Origin: Phascolarctobacterium sp. | GTDB taxonomy: Bacteria > Bacillota > Negativicutes > Acidaminococcales > Acidaminococcaceae | Length of the DNA: 64,000 bases | NCBI GenBank assembly: GCA_030531205.1 | Contig: JAUNOC010000002.1 | Coordinates: 62,001 to 126,000, forward strand | Reading direction: 5' to 3' | Shown here: piece by piece, positions 17,490 to 26,428 of the stretch | Numbering within the stretch: the first letter of the stretch is position 1 | Layout of the letters: every line of letters begins with the position of its first letter | Notes under the pieces: model-generated | What the model was told of the DNA's origin: nothing | What the model saw: only the letters and a program-made list of their open reading frames with translations | Database searches by the model: none | Program-made: the position numbers and the translations under genes

Positions 17490-18389
17490 ATGTTAAAAAG
17501 TATGACCGGTTTCGGCCGAGGTGAATATGACAGCGAAGAATTTACCATCAGAGTAGAAATTAAGAGTGTCAACAGCCGTTATACTGATTTGAATGTTAAA
17601 TTGCCAAGATTTCTTAATCCTTTGGAAGACCGTATCCGTAAAGAGATTATCAAAAACATCAATCGTGGCAAGATAGATGTTTTTATTACTGCCGCTTATG
17701 AAATGGGCGATAACTGCACCTTGAAGGTGGATGGCGCTTTGGCAATGGCTTATCACAAGGCATTGGCAGAGATTGGCACAGCTATTGGTGCAGACAGCGG
17801 CACTATCAACAAGGCACAGGAAATTTTGTATTTGGCAAAGACACCAGATGTTATCAATGTGAAAGAAGCACTTTTTGATGTGGAAAGTGTGTGGCCTTGC
17901 GTACAGGGGGCAGTAACGCAGGCATTACAGGGACTTATGGAAATGCGGAGCAAGGAAGGGGAAAACATTAAGCAGGATTTTATCCGACGGGAGGAGATTA
18001 TTTCAGGTCTTGTGGATGAAATTGAAAAACGCAGTCCTCTTGTGGTGTCAGAGTATCAGGAAAAATTGCATCAGCGTTTGTCGGAACTTCTGGAAAGTGA
18101 AAAAATCAAAGTGGAGCCTGAGCGAGTTTTGCAGGAAGTGGCAATTTTTGCCGACCGTACTGCGGTAACGGAAGAAATTACCCGTCTGCGTAGTCATCTT
18201 AAACAGTTTCGGGAGATTTTGGAGAGCAAGGTTCCTGTGGGGAGAAAATTAGATTTTCTCATTCAGGAATTTAACCGTGAAGTTAATACCATTGGTTCTA
18301 AGGCAAATGATTATGCAATGGCACAGATCGTAGTTGATCTGAAAGCGGAGATAGAAAAAATCCGTGAACAGGTACAAAATATTGAATAG
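17490..18389 (+). CDS. YicC/YloC family endoribonuclease
   Basis: The 299-residue protein begins LKSMTGFGRGEYDSEEFTIR and ends with the conserved GRKLDFLIQEFNREVNTIGS and a KAEIEKIREQVQNIE tail, defining the YicC family, RNA endonucleases involved in sRNA and mRNA turnover. GGAGG lies seven bases before the ATG. It opens the yicC-gmk-rpoZ-coaBC gene cluster common in Firmicutes; the 146 bp upstream are AT-rich with no clear promoter boxes. Confidence 0.92.
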   Translation: MLKSMTGFGRGEYDSEEFTIRVEIKSVNSRYTDLNVKLPRFLNPLEDRIRKEIIKNINRGKIDVFITAAYEMGDNCTLKVDGALAMAYHKALAEIGTAIGADSGTINKAQEILYLAKTPDVINVKEALFDVESVWPCVQGAVTQALQGLMEMRSKEGENIKQDFIRREEIISGLVDEIEKRSPLVVSEYQEKLHQRLSELLESEKIKVEPERVLQEVAIFADRTAVTEEITRLRSHLKQFREILESKVPVGRKLDFLIQEFNREVNTIGSKANDYAMAQIVVDLKAEIEKIREQVQNIE

Positions 18390-18397
18390 GAGATATT

Positions 18398-18967
18398 ATG
18401 AAAAAAGGTTTATTGATTGTTTGCAGCGGTCCCAGCGGTGTGGGAAAGGGCACTGTGCTTGCCAAAGTTTTGAAGAAAAATCCTAATATGCAATATTCTA
18501 TCAGTATTACAACCCGTGAACCACGTTCTGACGAGGTGGAGGGTATAAATTATTTTTTCAAAAGCAAGGTGGAGTTTTTGAAAATGATAGATGCTGATGA
18601 AGTTTTAGAATATGCAGAAGTATTTGACAATTTCTATGCCACACCGAAGGCCTATGTGGAGGAAAAATTGCATGAGGGCAAGGATGTGGTTTTAGAAATT
18701 GATGTGCAGGGGGCAATGCAGATAAAGGAAAAAATGCCTGAGGCAGTGTTAATTTTTCTCGCACCACCCAGTTTTGAAGAATTGGAACGGCGATTGCGCG
18801 GCAGGGCGAGCGAAAGCATAGAAGTGATTAGCAGACGGTTGCAGGATGCGCATGGTGAACTTGCCCAACAGGACAAATATGATTATGTAATTGTTAATAA
18901 GACGGTGGACGAAACCGTCAAAGAATTTATGGCTATTGTTGAAAAAGAAAAGGAGAAAAGAAAATGA
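18398..18967 (+). CDS. gmk: Guanylate kinase
   Basis: This 189-residue kinase converts GMP to GDP. It has the P-loop GPSGVGKGTVL, the GMP-binding segment SITTREPRSDEVEGINYFF and the EIDVQGAMQIKEKMPEAVLIF core. It starts eight bases after yicC with an AGGAGA site and overlaps rpoZ by four bases. Confidence 0.96.
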   Translation: MKKGLLIVCSGPSGVGKGTVLAKVLKKNPNMQYSISITTREPRSDEVEGINYFFKSKVEFLKMIDADEVLEYAEVFDNFYATPKAYVEEKLHEGKDVVLEIDVQGAMQIKEKMPEAVLIFLAPPSFEELERRLRGRASESIEVISRRLQDAHGELAQQDKYDYVIVNKTVDETVKEFMAIVEKEKEKRK

Positions 18968-19176
18968 GCATGATTGACCCTTCCATTGATGAATTGGCAA
19001 AGAAGGCGGACAGCAAGTACACTTTGGTTATTTTGGCTGCCAAGCGGGCAAGAGAGATTACCAAAGAACATCCTAATGAAAACCTTAGGGAACGTGAAGT
19101 TTCCACTTCCTTTAAGGAGATTATGGAAGATTTGATTACCTATGACAGGAAGAAAAACTTGACTATAGAGAGGTAA
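18964..19176 (+). CDS. rpoZ: RNA polymerase omega subunit
   Basis: The 70-residue protein has DPSIDELAKKADSKYTLVIL and AAKRAREI, the conserved RpoZ core. Omega aids folding and assembly of beta-prime and contributes to (p)ppGpp binding. It overlaps the gmk stop and is followed four bases later by coaBC. Confidence 0.93.
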   Translation: MSMIDPSIDELAKKADSKYTLVILAAKRAREITKEHPNENLREREVSTSFKEIMEDLITYDRKKNLTIER

Positions 19177-19180
19177 TTTT

Positions 19181-20407
19181 ATGCTGAAGAACAAGAAAAT
19201 TTTGGTGGGGGTTTCCGGCGGGATTGCCATCTATAAGGCACTTGATTTAATCAGTCGTTTGCGAAAGCAGGGGGCTGAAGTGCGGGTGGTAATGACGGAA
19301 CATGCCACAAAATTTATTAATCCGACTTTGTTTCGGGAGATTAGTTGTAATCCGGTGGCGGTAACCCTTTGGGATGAGCAACCGGAGTTTTATGCCGAGC
19401 ATATTAAATTGGCAGAGTGGGCGGATATTTTGGTGGTTGCCCCTGCAACTGCCAATGTGGTGGGAAAAATGGCACATGGCTTGGCGGATGACTTGCTCAG
19501 CAGTGTGGCTTTGGCAATTCCTGTTACCAAACCCATTTTGCTTTGCCCGGCCATGAATTCAAATATGTATGCCAATGTGGCAGTTCAAGACAATTTGGAC
19601 GAATTGCTCGTAAGAGAAAATTATTTTGTGGTGGAACCGGCGGAAGGCGTTTTGGCCTGTGGTACAGTGGGACTGGGGCGTTTGCCTGAACCACAAGAAT
19701 TGTTGGAACATATTGATGCCACTTTGGGGGAATGGTACGGCGATTTGGTCGGCAGACACATTTTGGTTACCGCCAGCGGTACACGGGAAGCCATTGACCC
19801 GGTGCGTTACATCGGGAACAAGTCCAGCGGCAAGATGGGCTTTGCAGTTGCAAGGGCGGCACTCAGCCGGGGTGCCTTGGTAACTTTGATTGCCGGCCCT
19901 ACAAAAGAGGTTGCACCAGTGGAGGCAAATGTAATTAATGTGCAGTCCACACAGGAAATGTATGATGCCTGTTTGGAAGCATATCCCAAAGTGGATGTGG
20001 TTATCAAGGCGGCGGCGGTGGCGGACTATGCTCCGGCTAAAGTGGCGAAAGAAAAAATAAAGAAGAACAATGAAAAATTAGATTTGACTTTGAAGAAAAA
20101 CCCGGATATTTTGAAAGAACTGGGCAGACAAAAGAAAAAACAGATTTTGGTTGGCTTTGCGGCAGAAACTACCAAAGTTTTAGAATATGCAAAAAAGAAG
20201 ATTAAAGAAAAAAATCTTGATTTTATTGTTGCAAATGATGTTTCCCAGCCAGGAGCAGGGTTTGATGTTAATACTAATATCGTGAAACTCATAGATAAGG
20301 CGGGAAAGGTTGAGGAATTGCCGCAACTTACTAAAGATGAAGTTGCTCACAGAATTTTGGATAAGGTTTTGAAAATAGAAAAACAAAATGTTTCCCGGAA
20401 AAAGTAA
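19181..20407 (+). CDS. coaBC: Bifunctional phosphopantothenoylcysteine decarboxylase/synthetase
   Basis: The 408-residue fusion makes 4'-phosphopantetheine for coenzyme A. The N-terminal flavin decarboxylase half (CoaC) shows GVSGGIAIYK, PATANVVGKMAHGLADDLLS and PAMNSNMY. The C-terminal CTP-dependent synthetase (CoaB) shows SGTREAIDPVRYIGNKSSGK and AAAVADYAP with the lysine-rich KEKIKKNN segment. It overlaps the next gene by 20 bases. Confidence 0.95.
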   Translation: MLKNKKILVGVSGGIAIYKALDLISRLRKQGAEVRVVMTEHATKFINPTLFREISCNPVAVTLWDEQPEFYAEHIKLAEWADILVVAPATANVVGKMAHGLADDLLSSVALAIPVTKPILLCPAMNSNMYANVAVQDNLDELLVRENYFVVEPAEGVLACGTVGLGRLPEPQELLEHIDATLGEWYGDLVGRHILVTASGTREAIDPVRYIGNKSSGKMGFAVARAALSRGALVTLIAGPTKEVAPVEANVINVQSTQEMYDACLEAYPKVDVVIKAAAVADYAPAKVAKEKIKKNNEKLDLTLKKNPDILKELGRQKKKQILVGFAAETTKVLEYAKKKIKEKNLDFIVANDVSQPGAGFDVNTNIVKLIDKAGKVEELPQLTKDEVAHRILDKVLKIEKQNVSRKK

Positions 20408-21974
20408 TGTCTTTGATTTTGTAAACGAATTTTATGAACAGGACCCTGAATGGAACAGCATTATGCAAAGAAATGTCTGCGAAACATTTTTGCGTAAGGA
20501 AAGTTGGGACGGACGTTCGGATGAAGAACTGATTAAAATATGGAATCATATTTTAATGTTTATTCTTTACTGCGGTCATGCAGAAACCATGCCGGGGGAC
20601 ATGACGGTGGATGACTGTATTCAATGTGTGGGGTGGTGCAGCCGTAACATTGGGGAATTTGAACCGCAAGGGGAATACATTAAGGACTTTTTAGATTCTT
20701 TGATATTGTTTTATAAACACCTTGTAAAGAGCAAAGTTGTGATGCCGACAGAATCTTTTAGCATTGCCAAAGAAAAACTTTTTGCCAAAGATAAATTCAC
20801 GGCAATGGGCGTGGATGGCTATTTTACAGGCAAATTTGAGCGTTTTAACAATCAGGGAATCCCCAACCTGCCGTCAAAAATATTCATTGATGTTGGCGAA
20901 CAGATGGTCAAGTTCACCGATTTGATGAAGATAGAGTTTATGAAAAAAAACTATCCCCATGATTACAAAAGAGCAAGGCATATCTATGACAGCGTGTCGG
21001 GGGACGGCGTTGATTGGCGTTCCAGTCCGGAACAAATGGAACAGGCATTTGCGGACTATTTCTTTTTTGATTACAAATTGTTGAAAACCGGCAAACCTGT
21101 TATAGAAGATTTGGTAGAGCAGATTGAGGGGGATATCAGCGGCAAATATTCCCGTGCCTTCATCCAGTTAATGAAAGAATTAACCAAGGTAAAGTTACTG
21201 CTTTTTAAGGTGAAAAAAGACCTTGGGGACGGTGTATATAGTGTTATTGATGTTTTGCGAAACCAAAGTTATGTTTTGATGTTGCCGTTGGAAGCGGATG
21301 CCGATGTGGAAAATGTGTTGTTTTGCGGACATGCTTTTAATGACGACACCATGATTGTGAATTTCTTGCGGGGAACGATTTTTTCGCAGGAGCAGTTAAA
21401 AAAATTAAAAGACATTTTGCGAAATGCCAAACAATACTATGCCGTGCGTCAGGGCGGCAAATGCACTTGGGATGACTTTATTCAGAACAATCAATTGTTG
21501 GTGCGCAGTTTGCCAATGCTTATTGTTACAGGCATACCCTTGATTGAGAATTTTACAACTAATATCACTGGTTATAAGAAAGCCAAATTGGCAGAGGACG
21601 ATTTTGTGGTGCCGGTATTGCCAAAACTTTTTCCGAAGGAATTATTCAGCGTGAAAGATGTGGAACTGGCTTTACAAATGTGGGCGGATGTGCAGGCGAT
21701 TGATACGGAGGATGGTGAGGAGAAGGAAGAAGACCCCACCATTTTGGCAATTGCCTTAAGCAGAATATATATTAACCTTTGCGGAATATACAGTTTTCAC
21801 AATCCCCCGCCTGATACAGAGGAAATGCGAGAAATGAAAAAGGATATTGACAGGGTTACTAAGGAAATTACGGAATTGTTACAAATTGAGAAATATGACC
21901 CACGCTATGTAAATGAAGAAGGTCTTTTTATGGCACATATTGCGGAAGCAAGGGAGAAATATCATGGATGGTGA
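20388..21974 (+). CDS. Unrecognised 528-residue soluble protein
   Basis: I do not recognise this protein. It has no signal peptide or membrane segments, is rich in aromatic and acidic residues, and has an N-terminal region with spaced cysteines (C at about 25, 59, 74, 79, 83) ahead of a long mixed region. The ATG lies inside the last codons of coaBC in another frame, without a clear ribosome site, suggesting coupled translation. It is followed, with overlap, by a small membrane protein. A conserved accessory role in this lineage is possible but not shown. Confidence 0.6.
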   Translation: MFPGKSNVFDFVNEFYEQDPEWNSIMQRNVCETFLRKESWDGRSDEELIKIWNHILMFILYCGHAETMPGDMTVDDCIQCVGWCSRNIGEFEPQGEYIKDFLDSLILFYKHLVKSKVVMPTESFSIAKEKLFAKDKFTAMGVDGYFTGKFERFNNQGIPNLPSKIFIDVGEQMVKFTDLMKIEFMKKNYPHDYKRARHIYDSVSGDGVDWRSSPEQMEQAFADYFFFDYKLLKTGKPVIEDLVEQIEGDISGKYSRAFIQLMKELTKVKLLLFKVKKDLGDGVYSVIDVLRNQSYVLMLPLEADADVENVLFCGHAFNDDTMIVNFLRGTIFSQEQLKKLKDILRNAKQYYAVRQGGKCTWDDFIQNNQLLVRSLPMLIVTGIPLIENFTTNITGYKKAKLAEDDFVVPVLPKLFPKELFSVKDVELALQMWADVQAIDTEDGEEKEEDPTILAIALSRIYINLCGIYSFHNPPPDTEEMREMKKDIDRVTKEITELLQIEKYDPRYVNEEGLFMAHIAEAREKYHGW

Positions 21975-22281
21975 TAATAGCAAGATTTTAAGTGAGGAAG
22001 AAAGAGATTCCTTCACAGGTACAACTATAGATGAAAACGGCAATGCCCATACTTATGAGGACAAGCAAAGGGATGTCTTCCGTGACAGGGTGGAGCAGGA
22101 GGCAAATAGCGGCGGATTTCGGGTTTATACTACCCGGGGTAGTGGCTGCGGTTGGCTTTTGTTTTTGGCATTAATTGTTGGCTGTATGTTCTTGGGAATG
22201 TTTATATTTGTTTTGCCTTGGTTCATTATTGCCGCAGTTGTGGCGGCACTTATTGGGGCAGTGATGAGATATTTTAGGTAA
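21964..22281 (+). CDS. Small membrane protein, unknown
   Basis: The 105-residue protein has a polar N-terminal half (MDGDNSKILSEEERDSF, ENGNAHTYEDKQ) and a strongly hydrophobic C-terminal half forming one or two membrane spans (about 62-100). An in-frame ATG at 21913 exists, but AAGGGAG (21949-21955) is placed for the ATG at 21964. It overlaps the preceding gene by 11 bases and closes the operon before a shared terminator. Function unknown. Confidence 0.65.
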   Translation: MDGDNSKILSEEERDSFTGTTIDENGNAHTYEDKQRDVFRDRVEQEANSGGFRVYTTRGSGCGWLLFLALIVGCMFLGMFIFVLPWFIIAAVVAALIGAVMRYFR

Positions 22282-22344
22282 TTTTAATATTGAAAATGCT
22301 TTTAGTGTGAAGAAAACGTTTATTTATTGTCAATGCGATAACAT

Positions 22345-22381
22345 AAAAAAAACTCCCGTGCTTTGCACGGGAGTTTTTTTA
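22345..22381. terminator. Bidirectional terminator between convergent genes
   Basis: CTCCCGTGC, loop TTT, GCACGGGAG with an A-run before and a T-run after. It can stop both the coaBC operon and the minus-strand NSS transporters. Confidence 0.92.
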
Positions 22382-22390
22382 TACTCAATT

Positions 22391-23761
22391 TTACTTAAAG
22401 AATATTGATATATAACCTTGAATGTAGATTGCTAATATTCCCAACGGTAAAATGTAGGTGAGGTAAAAGCGTGTGTTTTCAGGCAGGCGTAATCCTTTGC
22501 CTTCATTGGCTTCCTTAATAAAATTATCCCATCCCCAACCGCTTTTTCTTGTGCAGAAGAGAATAAAGAGCAATGAGCCCAAAGGTAATACATTATTGGA
22601 AACAATAAAATCCTCCAAGTCCAAAACGCAGGAACCGGGACCAAAGGGCTGGAATCCGCTCCAAATGTTGAAACCGAAAATGCAGGGCAGGGAGAACAGC
22701 ATCAGCAGGGGAGCCAAAATTTTAATGGCCTCTTTCCGTTCCAAATTAAAAATATCAATGCTGGCAGCCACGATGCCTTCAAAGACAGTAATAACTGTAC
22801 TCAAAGCGGCAAAGAACATAAAAAGGAAGAAGAGTGAACCCCAGAACTGTCCGCCGGGCATGGCGGCAAAAATATTGGGCAATGTAATGAAGAGCAGGAC
22901 GGGACCTGCCGCAGGGTCAACACCGAAAGAACTGCAGGCGGGGAAAATAATCAGTCCTGCCATAATGGCAATGAATGTATCAAGTGCAATCACCCAGATT
23001 GCTTCGTTGGTAAGTGAATGTTTTCTGTCTATATAAGAACCGAATACCATGAGAGAACCCTGACCTACACTTAAAGTAAATACGGCTTGTCCCATGGCGG
23101 CGAAAATTACTTCACCTGGGTTGCCACTGAACAATTTGCCAAAGTCCGGCATAAGGTAATATTCCAGACCTGCGGCTGCGTTGGGTAAGGAACAGGAGCG
23201 GAGGGCAAGGGCAACAATAAGAAGAAAAAGAACCAGCATCATGGGTTTGGTAATGCGCTCCACACCTCTTTGAATACCCGAATAGCAGGTGCCGAAGCCA
23301 AGGGCAGTAACCAACACCATACAAATGATTTGTATCGTGGGGTCACTTACCATATTGCCAAAGCCCGCACCGATTTGCTCCGGGCTAAGATTCATAAAGT
23401 CCCCCTTAACCATTTTGTAGAGGTAGTTCAAAATCCAGCCGGAAATATTGGCATAGAAAGCCATAAGAATAATGGTGCCGGCATAAGCAATATATTTGAA
23501 CCAATGCCATTTGGTGTTTGAATTTTGCAGAACATCCAAGGATTTGCCGATACTGAAAGCACTGGCACGGCCAATACTGAACTCCGCAATGACGATGGGG
23601 AGACCCAAAGCCACTAAGAAAAATAGATAAATCAGTACAAAGGCGGCACCGCCATATTTTCCCGTAATATAGGGAAAGCGCCAGACGTTTCCCAAACCGA
23701 TTGCACATCCGGCGCTTAACAGTATAAATCCAAGTCGTGAAGATAAATTTTCCCTATTCAT
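22391..23761 (-). CDS. Sodium-dependent NSS transporter, copy 2
   Basis: The 456-residue membrane protein has the neurotransmitter:sodium symporter start SSRLGFILLSAGCAIGLGNVWRFPY (split here only in reading), which includes the Na/substrate site residues of helix 1, and about 11 hydrophobic segments. Bacterial members import amino acids with Na+. It lies 11 bases downstream of a close paralog with which it shares most residues throughout. Substrate cannot be told; amino acids such as tryptophan, tyrosine or branched-chain are known for the family. Confidence 0.88.
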   Translation of the reverse strand: MNRENLSSRLGFILLSAGCAIGLGNVWRFPYITGKYGGAAFVLIYLFFLVALGLPIVIAEFSIGRASAFSIGKSLDVLQNSNTKWHWFKYIAYAGTIILMAFYANISGWILNYLYKMVKGDFMNLSPEQIGAGFGNMVSDPTIQIICMVLVTALGFGTCYSGIQRGVERITKPMMLVLFLLIVALALRSCSLPNAAAGLEYYLMPDFGKLFSGNPGEVIFAAMGQAVFTLSVGQGSLMVFGSYIDRKHSLTNEAIWVIALDTFIAIMAGLIIFPACSSFGVDPAAGPVLLFITLPNIFAAMPGGQFWGSLFFLFMFFAALSTVITVFEGIVAASIDIFNLERKEAIKILAPLLMLFSLPCIFGFNIWSGFQPFGPGSCVLDLEDFIVSNNVLPLGSLLFILFCTRKSGWGWDNFIKEANEGKGLRLPENTRFYLTYILPLGILAIYIQGYISIFFK

Positions 23762-23772
23762 TGTTGCACCTG

Positions 23773-25143
23773 TTACTTAAAGAAAATGGAAATGTAGCCC
23801 TGAACATAGATGGCCAAAATTAACAGGGGCAGTATATAAGTCAGGTAGGCCTTAGTTCCTTCAGGGAAAAGCAGACCCTTACCGTCATTGGCTTCTTTAA
23901 TGAATTTATCCCAGCCCCAACCTTTTTTCTGGGTACAGAACAAGAGATAGAGTAAGGAGCCCAAAGGAAGAATATTGTTGGAAACAATAAAGTCCTCCAA
24001 GTCCAATACGCAGGAACCGGCACCCATGGGTTGGAAACCGCTCCAAATGTTAAACCCAAAAACACAGGGCAAGGAAAGCACAATCAGAAGTGGAGCCAAA
24101 ATACGGATGGCATTATTCCGTTGCATATTGAACATATCAATGCAAATGGCAATGATGTTTTCAAATACTGCAATAATAGTACTGAGAGCAGCAAAGAGCA
24201 TAAAGAGGAAGAACAATGCTCCCCAGAACTGGCCGTTGCCCATAGCCGTAAATACATTGGGCAGAGTGATAAAGAGCAGTACGGGACCTGCTGCCTGGTT
24301 AATGCCGAAGGCGGAGCAGGCGGGGAAAATAATCAGGCCTGCCATCAGGGCAATGAAAGTATCAAGCACGATAACCCAAATTGCTTCGCCGGTCAGGGAA
24401 CGGTCCTTGCCGATGTAGGAACCGAAAATTGCCAAAGCACCAACACCTAAACTCAAGGTGAAGAAGGCCTGACCCATAGCGGCAAAAATAACTTCACCGA
24501 TACCTGCTTTGAACAGACGGTCAAAATCCGGTAACAGGTAGTAACGCAGTCCTTCCAGTGAACCGTCAAGGGTGCAGGAACGCATTGCCAAAGCGAAAAT
24601 CAGGAAGAAAAGGCAAATCATCATGGGTTTGGTAACCCGTTCAACGCCTTTTTCTACACCAAAATAGCAAATGCCAAAACCGATTAATGTCATCAGTACC
24701 ATATAAATAATTTGTTGGGTGGGGTCGCTGACCATGCCACCGAAAGCCGCTCCGATTTGGTCAGGTGTAAGTCCGACAAAATCACCCTTCAGCATTTTTA
24801 CAAAATAATTGCAAATCCAACCTGATACGGTGGTGTAGAACATCATTAAAGTGGTACAACCGATGAGGGCGGCCCATTTATAAAGATGCCAGGAAGTTCC
24901 CGGCGGTTCCAAAACATCCATGGATTTGCCGGCGGATTTTTGGGAAGCACGCCCAACAGAGAATTCCATTACCATAATTGGCAAGCCCATGAGTATCAGG
25001 AATGCCAAATATATTAATACAAACGCTGCACCACCGTAAGCACCGGTGATGAACGGAAATCGCCATACGTTCCCCAAGCCGATTGCACATCCGGCGCTTA
25101 ACAAAATAAAACCAAGACGGGAAGATAAACTTTCTCTATCCAA
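23773..25143 (-). CDS. Sodium-dependent NSS transporter, copy 1
   Basis: This 456-residue NSS symporter has the same helix-1 motif (AGCAIGLGNVWRFPF) and overall layout as its downstream neighbour, and is the promoter-proximal member of the pair. The start is TTG (complement of 25141-25143) with GGAGG about eight bases upstream; no in-frame ATG is near. Identical length and alignable sequence point to a tandem duplication that has since diverged. Substrate unknown. Confidence 0.88.
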   Translation of the reverse strand: MDRESLSSRLGFILLSAGCAIGLGNVWRFPFITGAYGGAAFVLIYLAFLILMGLPIMVMEFSVGRASQKSAGKSMDVLEPPGTSWHLYKWAALIGCTTLMMFYTTVSGWICNYFVKMLKGDFVGLTPDQIGAAFGGMVSDPTQQIIYMVLMTLIGFGICYFGVEKGVERVTKPMMICLFFLIFALAMRSCTLDGSLEGLRYYLLPDFDRLFKAGIGEVIFAAMGQAFFTLSLGVGALAIFGSYIGKDRSLTGEAIWVIVLDTFIALMAGLIIFPACSAFGINQAAGPVLLFITLPNVFTAMGNGQFWGALFFLFMLFAALSTIIAVFENIIAICIDMFNMQRNNAIRILAPLLIVLSLPCVFGFNIWSGFQPMGAGSCVLDLEDFIVSNNILPLGSLLYLLFCTQKKGWGWDKFIKEANDGKGLLFPEGTKAYLTYILPLLILAIYVQGYISIFFK

Positions 25144-25193
25144 GATATGTACCTCCTTTCTTTATAGTAATACAACAATCTCAGATAGCGAAA

Positions 25194-25222
25194 ATGTTAC
25201 TACATTTGCAGATTTTATGCAA
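25194..25222 (-). promoter_or_regulatory. Promoter of the NSS transporter pair
   Basis: On the minus strand TTGCAT (25217-25222) and TAACAT (25194-25199) are 17 bp apart, about 50 bp before the TTG start. Confidence 0.5.
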
Positions 25223-25250
25223 GAAATTTTTTAGGAATCAAAAATTTCTC

Positions 25251-25279
25251 TTTACAAATTTTGAAAAGTGTAATAAAAT
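25251..25279 (+). promoter_or_regulatory. Promoter of the structured RNA
   Basis: TTTACA (25251-25256) and TAAAAT (25274-25279) with a 17-bp spacer lie just before the structured RNA. It points away from the NSS promoter. Confidence 0.7.
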
Positions 25280-25285
25280 AACAAT

Positions 25286-25464
25286 GTTTTGAAAGGAAAG
25301 AAAGAGATTGTTTATTAGTGTCAGTGCACAAGTTAATTGCTGTTGTTGTGAAGCATCCTGCTGTGATGCTTGTTTAGTGTGCAATTAATGTGTTCTGACC
25401 ATAGTTTGAGATAATCTGTTTCTTGTGTGGAAATTTGTATCGGGCTATGGGCCCGATTTTTTTT
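25286..25464 (+). ncRNA. ssrS: Free-standing structured RNA, probable 6S RNA
   Basis: No reading frame fits here, yet the stretch has its own promoter and terminator. It folds as a long rod. AGAAAGAGATT (about 25299) pairs with AATCTGTTTCTT (about 25413-25424); open internal regions follow; GTCAG.GCACA..TTAATTGC (25320-25340) pairs with GCAATTAATGTGTTCTGAC (25381-25399); AAGCATC/GATGCTT form an inner hairpin (25351-25371). Length of about 180 nt, rod shape and internal bubbles match 6S RNA, which binds sigma-70-type holoenzyme. The name rests on structure only. Confidence 0.55.
25439..25464 (+). terminator. Terminator of the structured RNA
   Basis: ATCGGGC, loop TATGG, GCCCGAT, followed by a run of eight T residues. 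Confidence 0.88.
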
Positions 25465-25469
25465 ATATT

Positions 25470-25715
25470 TTGGCAAGTTAAAAATTATAAGTTAAAAGCT
25501 AAAAATTATGGTGAGATGTTCCTGTGATTATAGCGGGAAAGTTAGCATAGTGGTAAAGTAACCCTCTCCCCGGGGAGAGGGGCAGGGGTGTGGGGAAAAG
25601 TACGATAGCAATTAGAAATGTGAAATGATGGTAGGATGTTCAGGTGATTATGGCAGAGAAGATGGAATAAAGCGAAAGTTTCTGATTTTAATCGAAGGAA
25701 CATTTCACCATAATT
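25470..25715 (+). repeat. Mosaic repeat cluster 2
   Basis: This gene-free stretch has an AT-rich microrepeat (AAGTTAAAAATTATAAG...), an A core (25505-25532), a CCCTCTCCCCGGGGAGAGGG palindrome (about 25561-25580), a second A core variant (25625-25652) and an inverted A core (25689-25715), followed by 44 bp before the transporter genes. No gene is seen in 25465-25759. Confidence 0.78.
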
Positions 25716-25759
25716 GGTCTTTGATCTTTGATATATTGATGAATTGAGAAAAGTTTATT

Positions 25760-26428
25760 ATGGATTATGATTTTATCGTCAACAGCATACCGCTTTATGT
25801 GAAGGCCGCAGAGTTAACCTTAGTACTGAGTTTTTGGGGTATTCTTTTCAGTATGATTTTAGGTATTGTCTGTGCGGTGGTGGAGTTCTACAAAGTTCCC
25901 GTACTGAAAACCATTGTAAAAGTTTATGTGGAAATCAGCAGAAATACACCCTTGCTCATTCAACTGTTTTTCCTCTACTATGGCCTGACTCAGTTCGGTA
26001 TCCGTTTGGAAGCAGAAACCTGTGCCGTTGTGGGGCTGACTTTCTTAGGCGGTTCCTACATGGCGGAGGCCTTGCGGAGCGGTTTGGATGCAGTCCAGAA
26101 AATTCAGATTGAATCCGGCTTGTCCATTGGGTTAACCAAAATACAGTTGATGCGTTATATTATTCTGCCTCAAGCAGTTGGTGTGGCAGTGCCTTCTATA
26201 GCAGCGAATGCCATATTCCTGATGAAGGAAACCAGTGTGGTGAGTGCGATTGCTCTGGCGGATTTAATGTTTGTGGCTAAAGATTTAATCGGGATGTATT
26301 ACAGGACCAGCGAAGCACTTTTAATGCTGGTCATAGCATACTTAATTATTTTATTACCGATCAGTATTGCTTTTACTCTCCTGGAGAGGAGGTTGCGACG
26401 TCATGGACTCGGCACTAATAATATTTGA
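25760..26428 (+). CDS. Amino acid ABC transporter permease (first)
   Basis: The 222-residue inner-membrane protein belongs to the polar amino acid permease family. It has about five membrane segments and the cytoplasmic coupling loop EALRSGLDAVQKIQIESGLS followed by GLTKIQLMRYIILPQA, the EAA motif that contacts the ATPase. It is the first gene of a permease-permease-ATPase-binding protein cassette and overlaps the second permease by 26 bases. A ribosome site is weak. The pairing of two permeases suggests a heterodimeric channel. Confidence 0.9.
   Translation: MDYDFIVNSIPLYVKAAELTLVLSFWGILFSMILGIVCAVVEFYKVPVLKTIVKVYVEISRNTPLLIQLFFLYYGLTQFGIRLEAETCAVVGLTFLGGSYMAEALRSGLDAVQKIQIESGLSIGLTKIQLMRYIILPQAVGVAVPSIAANAIFLMKETSVVSAIALADLMFVAKDLIGMYYRTSEALLMLVIAYLIILLPISIAFTLLERRLRRHGLGTNNI

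Noticed and set aside
22391-25143. Single gene with duplication artefact for the two NSS transporters
   Set aside because: The two have separate starts and stops and differ at many residues, so they are true diverged paralogs.
25144-25760. Riboswitch controlling the ABC transporter
   Set aside because: The structured RNA has its own promoter and terminator and is 300 bp and a repeat cluster away from the transporter.
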